Part shown: piece by piece, positions 32,563 through 43,668 of the stretch
Numbering within the stretch: the stretch's first letter is position 1
How the letters are laid out: the number at the start of each line of letters is the position of its first letter
Source: Ophiura sarsii
Lineage: Eukaryota > Echinodermata > Ophiuroidea > Amphilepidida > Ophiuridae
NCBI GenBank assembly: GCA_035610835.1
Contig: CM069441.1
Coordinates: 85,786,677 to 85,850,676, forward strand
DNA length: 64,000 bases
Reading direction: 5' to 3'
The notes under the pieces: generated by a model
What the model saw: only the letters and a program-made list of their open reading frames with translations
Told to the model about the DNA's origin: nothing
Database searches by the model: none
Made by a program: the position numbers and the translations under genes

Positions 32563-32682
32563 GACTATTTCCCCGCTATTTCACAGGAGGGAAAAAGTTC
32601 CCATAACAAAGTACTATTTCCCTGTGATGAAGAGCTGCGAGGGAAATAGTACCTTTTTATGGGAACTTTTGCACCATCTCCC
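32563..32682. repeat. Inverted repeat GGGAAATAGTAC
   Basis: GAAAAAGTTCCCATAACAAAG with TACTATTTCCC is mirrored by GGGAAATAGTAC and TTTATGGGAACTTTT around a short centre, a hairpin next to the larger foldback element at 32706. Confidence 0.7.
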
Positions 32683-32705
32683 TCATGAACAGTAAATATT
32701 TGTAT

Positions 32706-33022
32706 ATTATTACACCTCATAAATACTCATGAACTAATCATGGCAATTCATTGGCCAATTCCTATCACAAGTACTATTTCCCTAGGGAAATAGTTTTGAC
32801 TATTTCCCTACAACCTCATCCCCAGAGTCACAGTGAGGTGTAATAAAACAAATACTACATGGTATGATCGGGGAAATAGAGCAAACTATTTTCCCTCGGT
32901 ACTGGCTACGGGCCTATCAATCCCCACCCTTCGGGTTCGGGGTGACAGGCCCGTAGCCAGTACCTCGGGAAAATAGTTTGCTCTATTTCCCCTCTACCAT
33001 GTAGTATCTGTATACTATCACA
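32706..33022. mobile_element. Hairpin MITE family H, copy 1
   Basis: Starts TATTATTACACCTCATAAAT and contains a strong stem: CCTCGGTACTGGCTACGGGC pairs with GCCCGTAGCCAGTACCTCGG around CCCACCCTTCGGGTTCGGGG. The outer part ACTACATGGT pairs with ACCATGTAGT. Copy 2 lies at 44205-44585. Confidence 0.85.
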
Positions 33023-33586
33023 CTCCCAGGCATGCAAAAGTTTGGTGAACACTCTTCACTGGTATAAATGCAATTGCCTTTTTCTAAAATGGTGCTGATA
33101 AATAAATAGGATCAAACAATGCACAACAAACAACCAATCAAATGACTGCACAGAACCTTTTGATATAACTGTTCATTATATACATGTACTTCAGCCCTCT
33201 TCTTACACAGGTCTAACATTTCATACGATGTTTCAGAGTATGGAAGTTTTTGCGAACCGACCAAATCTTTTGGCTCACGTAATAATTTAAATTAATGAAA
33301 TAATGAACATGAGGCCCATGTATATATCAGGTATTTGAGGAAATAAAGTACATAATGTGGCTTTACCGGGATAATTAATTTACCGTGTAATTACAACATA
33401 CCATATATATACCTAAAAATTCATTCTAAGTGGAGTTTATGTGGGTGCCAAATTATTAATTCAACAAGTGATTTGTTTGTTTGTTTTTTATCCAACAATG
33501 ATTTCATTGCCATAATTCGAATGTATGTATTGGGGTTACGAGATTTCAAAAAATTTAAACTAAACTTTCATTTCGAGACATCCTAT

Positions 33587-33587
<1 letters not shown>

Positions 33588-33640
<53 letters not shown>

Positions 33641-34025
33641 CATTTATAAAGCGCATTAAACAAGTGGTATCTATGCGCTGTACAAACTATCAAACTACTA
33701 AAGACCAATTTTAAAACTATGTAAAACATAAACAATTTAAGACAGCTAAAGATTAAAACCCAACTGCCAGCAGGTGGCTAGAAGACGCAAGAGTAATGCA
33801 ACTGCAAGTAAAACGAGCAGATGCAACATAATACACTAAAATTACAATATATAATTACGATGATATGAGTATAAAACAATAAAATACATTAATAGCAGAG
33901 CGTCAATATACAAGTATTAAAACACAAATAGATATTTTTAAAAAACACAACTGAAGCATATAGTACATGGTTGACTAAAAATCAGATGCCATAGGCAGTT
34001 TTAAAAAGATGAGTCTTAAGGCCTG
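33588..34025. repeat. (TAA)n run and adjoining LINE/SINE-type repeat
   Basis: About 18 TAA units (33588-33641) followed by CATTTATAAAGCGCATTAAA and a body ending near AAAGATGAGTCTTAAGGCCT. This is an A/T-tailed retroelement end read from its tail. Confidence 0.65.
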
Positions 34026-34029
34026 ATTT

Positions 34030-34210
34030 GAACTTTAAGGTCTATCTCAAGGATTACTTAACCAGTACTAGGCATGTTTGTACTTATCTAATGCATTTCC
34101 CACGGTGATTCCAAACATGGTATTGAAATTCTTTAATTGTGACATTTTTGAAACATGTTGTGAACTTTTGGAATGTCGTCTGCAGACGCCAGCCGCATGG
34201 AAAGTGTTAA
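34030..34210. mobile_element. Truncated inverted copy of TTAA MITE family M1
   Basis: Ends GCCGCATGGAAAGTGTTAA at 34192-34210 and contains GAATGTCGTCTGCAGACGCC, complementary to the copy at 2813. The other end is missing. Confidence 0.75.
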
Positions 34211-35022
34211 CTCCACAGTCTAGAAACTGTTTTTAAATCAATGGATAACCTGTGGGGACTGTTGTTAATGCCCAATACCCAGGGACAATTTTTGACGTTT
34301 GCAACAGGGAGACTTGGTATCCAACATACAGACATCAGTCCTTATTGAAAGATTTTCGTGATTAAAAAACAATTATGTCAAATTTAGGTTTTTTAACCAC
34401 AGTAAAGAAATTTCATGGTATGTAAATGTTGTTTTGAGGGTAATTAAAGAAATAGTTACGACTAGGGTATCATTTAAATTGAAATGGTTGTTTGCACATT
34501 CTATGTAAGATGGAATACATTAGTACAAAAAAATAATATTTCATTGAACACATTGAATGGAAGTCTAATATAAGTAGTTAGAGAGGTACATACTGTCAAA
34601 GTATTTTCTCGACCACACATCGCAGTATCACACACTTGAAAAACTAAATAAGCCGCCACATTATGTTGACGTTGGTCCAACTTCATAATTGTTCACTTCA
34701 CTTTGGCATGCCAAGCACCTCTAGTAATGAATGAATAACACAAGTTCCAATTATTGAGTGGTGACATGCAAAATCAAAAGCTCATTGTTAACTTGATTTA
34801 GCTATAAGATATTCATTTTCATGGTCGGCCTGAAACAGTACCGTACGTCAAAAGACGCGATGCGCCCTTCCTCCTTCATCGCACAAACATCAAACACAAA
34901 ACGGTGGGTAACATTAATTACGATGGACATCCAATCAACCTCTTCTTCACCATTTTCACGTTCCTTGTGTTCATTACATACTGGCAAGTCGCTGGTCGCA
35001 GCACGTAGTTATCGCTAGCTCA

Positions 35023-35078
35023 AAGTAGTTCGATGCGATCTATGGCGACTATAAATCGCCATAGGTCGCATCGAACTA
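35023..35078. repeat. Near-perfect hairpin GTAGTTCGATGCGA
   Basis: GTAGTTCGATGCGATCTATG and GCGA pair with TCGC, CATAGGTCGCATCGAACTAC around CTATAAA. GGTCGC words recur to 35380, suggesting part of a larger decayed foldback. Confidence 0.8.
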
Positions 35079-35565
35079 CTACAAATCGCTGGTAGTCTCA
35101 CGTATTTCATGTTTGTTTGGTCGTGCAGACGACATGACGTTACACAGCCCGTATGCTTGATAAATGGCTGTGTATAATGATTATGCTAGTTTTCACTCAA
35201 AATAACATATCTCTATTGGTTGAAAAACTATGGTGTTATCATTACGTCATTAGCGACCGATCGTTCGAGTTAAACTAAAGTCAACTGGCCACGACCAGTC
35301 TTTTCCCGTCAAGCGATCTCTTGATTGATGTATCAGGAAGTCGTTGCAGGTCGCTGTGATGGTCGCTATCAGAGGAAGGTTTTTTTGGATTATGACGTAA
35401 AACCCGTCATAAGAGCGACCCGGATGTGATATTTTTTTTACCGTAAACAACATTTGGATTGAAACTGATAAACATGTATGTATACAAGTGTTTTGCACTT
35501 GTACTTACATTACATTATATCCTATGTCGAAAAAATATCAGACATGGTTTAACGTAAAATTCTAC

Positions 35566-35640
35566 GATACCGGGATTCGAACCAGTAACCTTTCGTTTAT
35601 AAGACCTGTTCGATAGCCATTAGAACACGAGGAGTTGGCT
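35566..35640 (-). repeat. tRNA-like sequence (pseudo-tRNA or SINE head)
   Basis: On the minus strand, TCTAATGGCTATCGAACAGG, CTTATAA loop, then TGGTTCGAATCCCGG. The T-arm pairs, but the anticodon and acceptor stems do not, so a working tRNA is unlikely. Confidence 0.5.
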
Positions 35641-35893
35641 GACAGCGATTGGAATTTCAATCGATATGATTTTTACGGAATAAAGCTTATCTGTTTTAAC
35701 AATATATATAATACAATAGAAAGTGAAATTCAAATATGTATAGCGTACAGCGAGCTTTCTTTGAACTACGCCCGCGCTACGATGTTATTATTACGCATTT
35801 AACTAGCCTATCCAAATGTTGGTTACGGTAAAGAATTTCGCGACCCGGATCGCGAAGCGTCCTTAGTGTGTTAATCATCATTATATTATTTAG

Positions 35894-36109
35894 TCACACT
35901 TTCTCAATGTCATTTCCATTGTTATCATAACCCTGTTTGTCGTCATTAACGGTGTACGATTCCGATTTGGAGTATACCGTCCCCGATGAACAGCATTCGC
36001 AAACCATAGGGCCACACCATATGCCACATCCTGAAGTCGAGCTGTCGTGAATTCCAGCACTCGATGTTGAAGAGGTTCCGTTGCTCTGTTTCGTCAACTC
36101 TGTTTTCAA
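35894..36109 (-). CDS. Copy B terminal exon, cysteine- and serine-rich tail
   Basis: 71 codons plus TGA, acceptor tttgtag. Begins LKTELTKQSNG, continuing the coiled-coil register, then SSTSSAG and a cysteine cluster (CGIWCGPMVCECC), ending NDIEKV. Nearly twice the length of the copy A tail and unrelated to it after the first ten residues. The cysteine cluster might be lipid-modified and the E-K-V end could fit a class III PDZ ligand; both are inference. Confidence 0.82.
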   Translation of the reverse strand: MKTELTKQSNGTSSTSSAGIHDSSTSGCGIWCGPMVCECCSSGTVYSKSESYTVNDDKQGYDNNGNDIEKV

Positions 36110-39100
36110 CTACAAATGAAATAAGTACCATCAACATCGCATTAGTTGTTTTCACAAATTAACAGTTTTATAGAATTGGTTTATGTACAGACAAAGTAAT
36201 GCATTAACATGGTCTTAAATGCACCATTTACAATGTAGCTCTATACCCATAGGCGTATGTTGAGCATTATCTCAGATCTACATACTACTCAATTTCTTAT
36301 CCGAACCTACGGAGCGTTTAAAGTGCCATTAGATGGCTACATAATTATCTTGACAAGTCGACATATTATCAACGTTATGTTGAGATAGTCACATATTTTT
36401 TCTCACATTCTTGACTTAGACAGTTTTTTTAGTCGTCATGATGATATAGACTATATTGTCAAGTTGACTTTACAAAACATAGATGTCGTCATGGCGAGAT
36501 AGGTTAACTTGAAGAGTCAACTTCACAAAAAGTAAATGTCGTCATGGTGAGATAGATTATCTCGTCAAGTCGACTTCACAAAAAGTAGATGTTGTCATGG
36601 TGAGATAGATTATCTTGCCAAGTTGACTTCATAAAAAGTGAATGTCGTCATGGCAATATAGACTTTATCGTCAAGTCGACTTCACAAAAAGTAGATGTTG
36701 TCATGGTGAGATAGATTTTTTTCCCCATTTTAGGTTCTTCTACAAAGATAACTCAAAATATATTGTGCGAGTGCGATTTGCACTCGTATTTGATAGTGGA
36801 CTAATTTGGCTTACCAACAGGCCGTTTAAAAAAACAAAAAGACACGGGATGTATTTTTAGTTAATTTTCAAACTCGTGGGACACTTTTTTGAGACACCCT
36901 GTATGTATTGAAAACGTACCTCTTTCACCGTGGACCGTAGCTTGTCACATTCTCCAGATAAATCAATACTTATTACGCTTGTACGACTTCTGAAAACTGG
37001 TTCACCCTCTGGGTGTTTATATACAGAGATTACCTATTATAATTAATATAAACAAACCAATAATTTGTTATCTTGATAAGGCTCATCACATCAAAGTTTT
37101 TTGGGTGTTTTTTTGTTGTTGTGTGTTTTAGTTTGTATTTTGTTTTGTTCTGAAACTTCTGTGAAATTAAGGTTGCATCTTCATCCAATATTTTCATAAC
37201 GAAATGGATGATATCAAAACACTATAGTGGTAGTAGGCCTAATATTTGATACTGATGTTAATACAGTGCAACAGGCCATAAACACTCCAAAATGCATCTT
37301 TTCATATTTATGGCCACCATTCAAATGTAAATGATCCAATCAACTTGGGACTTTCACAGAGTTTAAAATAGTAAAGCATCTACCAGTTTGTAGTGGGTTT
37401 TTTTAAAAAAAATGTCTTATTTGCATCTCATTTGCATTTATGCTGTTTTAAGTTGGAATTAATATTTTCAATGATTTCGTCAGACATTTTGGCGAAACAT
37501 GTTTTATCTAAAATTTGTACAAGAGGATTTGTTGATATTATTTTTAACTGGAAATCCATCCCCTGGCAACTCTTGACTGTCTTCATTAATGCCTTATTCT
37601 TGCGTTTTCCACCAATAGCTGCATTTGAAAGTTATGATAACGGAAAATGTGATGTGTCGATGACCTGTTGCGCTGTACACACATGTGTTATTTTTTTTTT
37701 TAATTTCGAGAAATACAAAACCGACTTAAACTAGACCTTTGTGCCAGAAAGAAGGTTATTTATGATAGCATATTTCAAAATCGAATACCTTAATTTCTTG
37801 CATTTGAATGTCTAATTAAATTCCATTATAAACTTGAAAAACAGATCTCTAGCAGCAATAACACAGTGTATAAATTCATTGATAAATGGACACAATTTAA
37901 AAAGTGTTGTAACGAGTAATAATTGTATAACTTTATACTTAATTGTGTGCTTTATTCATGTTACTCAGGTGGTGTACTGTATGTTTTATGTATTATTGTA
38001 ACTTTATTGTGATTTGTATATGTTTTGAGCGATATGAAAATATAAAAGAAGAAAGCAAAGTGTGTGCAGTGACGTCAGCGCGTATTGAACTGATTGCACC
38101 TCATTATCGCGCGCGTTGAAATACGCTGACGAATCACAGCACTCACACCTTCACGTAAATGCTACTTCGACCTCTAAAATGAAATTGACTATCGGCAGCT
38201 TGAAAGTTACCCCCTGCATCGCGCTGGTTCCTAATTTGGAATACGATTTATTCCGTTAAATACACAGTCGAGTTTCCTTTCATATTTAAACTCCAGAAAG
38301 TGAGATTCCTCTAAAATGCGCTCTAGTATCACGGAGTTGATAAATGAAGTATATTATACAAATATTGACTGCAATGAGGGGCATGGTTCAAATTATAGGC
38401 CCAAGGTGATCTCGAAAACCAGACTATGCCCCGTGGCGTTAGCCGAGGGGTATAGTCTGGTTTCGAGATCACCGCGGGCCTATATACCCGATGAAAGCAG
38501 TCAATATTTGCGAATGATTTATATACCAAATATAAAGATTGTTGTCATTTGATTGGTTAAAAGAACATTTACTATAGACTTATTCACCTTAGGCCAACCA
38601 AAGTTCCATGAAATGAAGGTAAACGAGACCAAACCTTCACTGTTCTGTTGCCTAAGGAAAAAGAAAAATCGGACAAAAATATCGATTTCCGAATTTGGAA
38701 GGTTTGTCACTGTTTATTCTTACCGCTAAACTGCTAGAGGTAGCGATTCTAACAGCGTATTTCACTTGACATATTACATTTAGGCTAGCTGAATCCATGA
38801 TATCTTTGATACCTTCTTCGTCAACAAGCAAAACCAGAGCTATTTGCTTTTTAGTCATTTCTTAAAACGGTACAACAACACGAGACTGACCATAAAATTG
38901 TAAAAAAACCTTTACGCAGCAGAAAAAGGTAAATGTGCAAAGTCAAAAGTCAGCTGTCAAGCAACGCGTAAATATATACAGGGTATTCAAAACGAAATTG
39001 TTCGCCGTCTTATTGCGTTTCGTCAATCAGGGCCCGGGCGATTCGGGTGTTAGAAACGGGTCGCGGAATGCAGATCGCTTGATTCGTGAACCATGGGGTG

Positions 39101-42100
39101 TGGCGTCATCAAAAAAAACTATGCCCGGGCATAGTTGATTTTCATGACGTCATATTGAAATTGAAGGCATAATTTGATTATCCCCTCACTTTTAACCAAT
39201 CAAATGACAGGAATCTATGCATACGGTATATAAAACATTCTATACTGGAAACAAAACAATTTTGTCCGTATAGTGGAACCCACTATGGCTCAAGTGACTC
39301 AGATTTTTTGTGTTCTGTTTGGCCTTACCTTTGGTGTGAATAGAACCACTAAAGTGAGCGTGGTACAAAATATTATGATGACGGAGGTGAATATGAACAG
39401 CGTAGACGTGTTATTACTGATGAGAAAACTAACGGAAACTCCCACAATGCATAGCACGATGACGTTGTAGACACATATTCCTATGAGCTTACTGTCGTTT
39501 AGGGCCGGCATTGTGACCTACGAATATATATATAAAAACATTTCAGATTCAAAATATGGCTATGGAAAATATATGTGCTTGATTAAAAACATCGTGTAAG
39601 TCTTTTATCATATCGGAAATATTTCAATACCGTATACCGTATAACATTTGCATGATTTTCTTGGGTGTAAATAAATTTCGTTAGTCATAGGTTCGGCTAG
39701 AATCATGCTTAGGTATAGGTCAACAGATACCTACTAATTTTTTACCTAGATTTACAACATGTATTTCTGCCGCTTGAGATTCTCACCAAAAATTTGGTAT
39801 ACATTAGCGTTCGTAATTCTGGTGCCAAGTGGGTAAACTTGTAGCGTTAGGTCTTTGTTAATTCCATTCACGCCAGTTAGTCCGAATCGTTATATCTTGT
39901 AAAATATTATAGCTATTTTAGTACAATTCCAATACAAACTGCAATAAAGGCAGTATTGATTTGAGCGAATAGCAGCTGAATCTTTTTTGACCAAAACCTT
40001 TTTTGTTAAAGACCAATGATGATATATCACAAACATATTTTCAAAAAATAATATGATCTCGTATAATCTAAACAAAAATGTGTCGATCACAGCGTCATGA
40101 TTCGTGCGCTCACGATCATTACAAAGGTTGAGCGTGTCCTTACATGCAGTGCGTTCCGAAACAGTCGCGATTGGTCAATTACCTATTTGTTTACAACTAC
40201 GTAACATCTTCCGGTTTTACTGCGCCCTTGCCATCGACACATTTTTGTTTTTGATTATAGCAGTAATAAATTAAACAATGTATTACCTTTCTCGTTTCCC
40301 ACGCCAGAAACGTGCCAAATAGCATCAGAAGTCCTTTGTAACCGAACGACGGCACAAGCCAATAAAGGAGGTTCTTACAAGAACATTGTTCAATATAGGG
40401 AATGATGCGCTGATTCTGAACATCGGGATCATCCTGTAACGGTTAGTAATCGACAAAATGATGTCATAATGTTTGTTATAATAAATTTACAGAACGCGTT
40501 CATCCTTTAACCATGACAGTTACCCTATTGCTCTCGCAACTTTTATAGTTGTTTGTACGCGTAAATTTATCCATAAAAAACCCTAACATTTTCACGTCTC
40601 ATACTATAGTTTCACGAAGTGTAACTTATTTTAATTTTTTAAAAACTTACCCTTTCGGACAAGTTAGTTATTGCCACATACAGTGGATCAAAAATTTGCC
40701 AAGCAGTCAAGATACACACATCAATGATGAAGAATGCAAATACCATGGCAAACAGTTGGTTATCTGTGATAATCTGTAGGGAAGGGAATAATAAATAAAG
40801 AGTTAAAAACTATGTCCCTTGATAAATGAATAATATATTACTTTATATATTACGGGTATTCCTAATATAGATAAAGAGTTAAACGAGCTCGCTGGCGGAT
40901 AACTCTTGATGTATTATATAACTTTATTAAGTATTTTTATTAAGTCGAACAGAAAGATACTTCAAATAGCATTTGCATAATACTACATTACGGCTTATTA
41001 GTTACCACTCTTTTCGGTGTTTTGAAGGCAGCCACTTTGTGAACACGCCACGTTTTGCTGAACATTGATCCGAACGCCAGCACGAAACCAACAGAAAACA
41101 CCCAGGCGCGAATCTGAAAGCAAGAAAGCCTTAAGATTTAATAGATACACAATATCTTGATGCCTAAATGACAATTACATTTGTGGACATTTAGGATGCC
41201 CCATGTAAAGTAAAACTAACAGGCAACAATTCATATAATAGTTCACAATAGGATATTCCAAAACTGACACTAAACTTCAAAAGCCATAAGATCATGCAAA
41301 ACAAAGCATTTAAAAAGATTTAAAAAGGTTTGTTGAATTTCATAGAAGTAAAAATGCTTTTCGAAACCAATATATGAATACTCACATATTAATATTTCAT
41401 CCTCATATATCGAAGGATTATATCAGAATGGCAATGATCCACTTTGGCGTGAAAATCTTCAGAGATGCCAGTTGGTTTTAGTAGTAGATCATAGACGTGA
41501 CTGAGCAAGTCCTTCTAGTACACCTAAGGGACCACCCTCAAAACTAGCAACTGTATCTACGAAATCTTTTTACAAAAACTGCAAGTTGACGTATGTTGGT
41601 AAGACCTCTCGACTTTTTGGAGTCCGCTTAACAGAACATCAAGCTGAGACAATACACGAGATCAGAGAGAAAGGTATCGGAGCAAGAACAGTCAAAACCA
41701 GCTTTTTCGGAGCTAGGGCAAACCATGTAATAGACTGGGATGAGGCCATCATATTAAGTCGTGAACACAATAGGAGATCCAGAGAGCTATGCAAGGCGAT
41801 GGAAATCAGAAAGAGAGGGGACCAAACACTCAACCGAGAGGAGGGGACTTTTTTGCTCAGTCATGTCTGTGATCCACTACTAAAACCAACTGGCAACTAT
41901 GAAGATGCCGTTTCTTCCCGCCAAAGTGGATCATTGCCATTCTGATGATATCCTCCGATATATGAGGATAAAATATGTATATGTGAGTATTCATTTATTG
42001 GTTTCGACAAGCAAATTGTTTACTTCGATTAATGTTCAGTTTCCCCCCGCAGTGAGTCAACTATCATATCTGTAAAAAGTTACACGAGGGTCATTTAAAA

Positions 42101-43528
42101 AGTTCTACCTCCTCAATCATAACGTCGCTAATACAAATGTCAGCCACATGACATTTGTCATGAATATAGCTCTGAATCATAGCTACACATTTATAGTAAA
42201 TCTTAAATTATATATGTTTCACTTTTGTTATGATGCGGTCAAAGCCAGAGAGATATTTTGCAACCATTATTCGTTATTAATTCAGTAAATCGTTTCCGAA
42301 GTTTCACGTATGAATACAACAAAACATAATTTGTCCTTCACATGGAACGTGTACCAGCAAAGACGCTTTCTTGAGCAACACCAGCATGCTTCACTTTCAT
42401 CACATGACCACTGATTTCTGTCACCAGTGTCCACTGGTTCCCATTGACATTGCATTGCAATGTAAAGCTTATATTGTGATAATGTGGGGAAACGAGGGTC
42501 TTTTAAGACAATCCTGCTGCAAGTAGTATTTTTGATGTGACTTTAATTCCGTCAGCTCTTGATTTTCTTAAAGACCCTTTATTTTTTGAATAACACATTT
42601 TAGTTGAGATTCAACTTCTTTTCACATCTGTGGCAAAGATGCCTATCTGTACCATGTATATGAACGTAGAAGTCAGACGATCTCCAACTGTTAATTACTT
42701 TAACACGTGTTTTGCACTGTTTGTTTGAAGGAATGTTCATGTTGTTACCGTAGTGGTGCTACGCATGATGGACTACACAATACATCTTCGTTGATGTTCC
42801 AGTATATATAAGGTTTCTTTTGTTTAACCAAAGGCAAGGAATCTACTAAATCTATCGTGACTATTATATTGTCATATACATTTAGGTCATACCAACCTGG
42901 CACGCTATCGCCTGGACCTCTACTGACACCATGGTACCATCAAGTCCTGCAAACATGATCGCAACGTATACAAAGATACATCCCAATATGATGAGATTGT
43001 TGAGACTTGGACTGGACATCTTCACAAACCTTGAAATTAGATTACAAACAATATATTGTCATTGTAGTGCACCACTGTAGTATTGGTAGAAGGGCCCGGC
43101 GGGCACAGTGTTCATTTTGACGTCGATACCACGTCTGAATGTCGAAAATGGTTGTCACCTGATTTAATATTTAACTTTTCTTATAATATGTCAGTGGTTT
43201 TTAACATTTGTAATAACGTTATCTATCGCAATATGGGTTTGAAACAATCCCTACGTCGGGAAACGTATATCTAACCAAGTAAAACCATTATTAAAGCAAT
43301 ATTACATGATCTTTTTTCAAATATGTATACTTTATTTTTCTCTCTCTTATATTGATGAAGTTTGACTTGTCAGGAAAGAGTATTATGTCGTTATAGTGCT
43401 AGTAAAATTGGAGTATGATGATCTCTTAACATTTTTCACTTATAACAAACCAGGTATTGTATCTTTCGTATGATCTCTGTGTAACGTCAAATAAAAGTGG
43501 GGATTTCAACAACAACAACAACAACAGC

Positions 43529-43568
<40 letters not shown>

Positions 43569-43571
43569 GCC

Positions 43572-43668
<97 letters not shown>

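Noticed and set aside
35566..35640. Functional tRNA gene on the minus strand
   Set aside because: Only the T-arm pairs well; anticodon and acceptor stems fail.
42074..42880. Possible mariner end (GAGGGTCATTTAAAAAGTTC) and transposase remnant
   Set aside because: Only one end resembles a terminal repeat and no transposase motif could be read.
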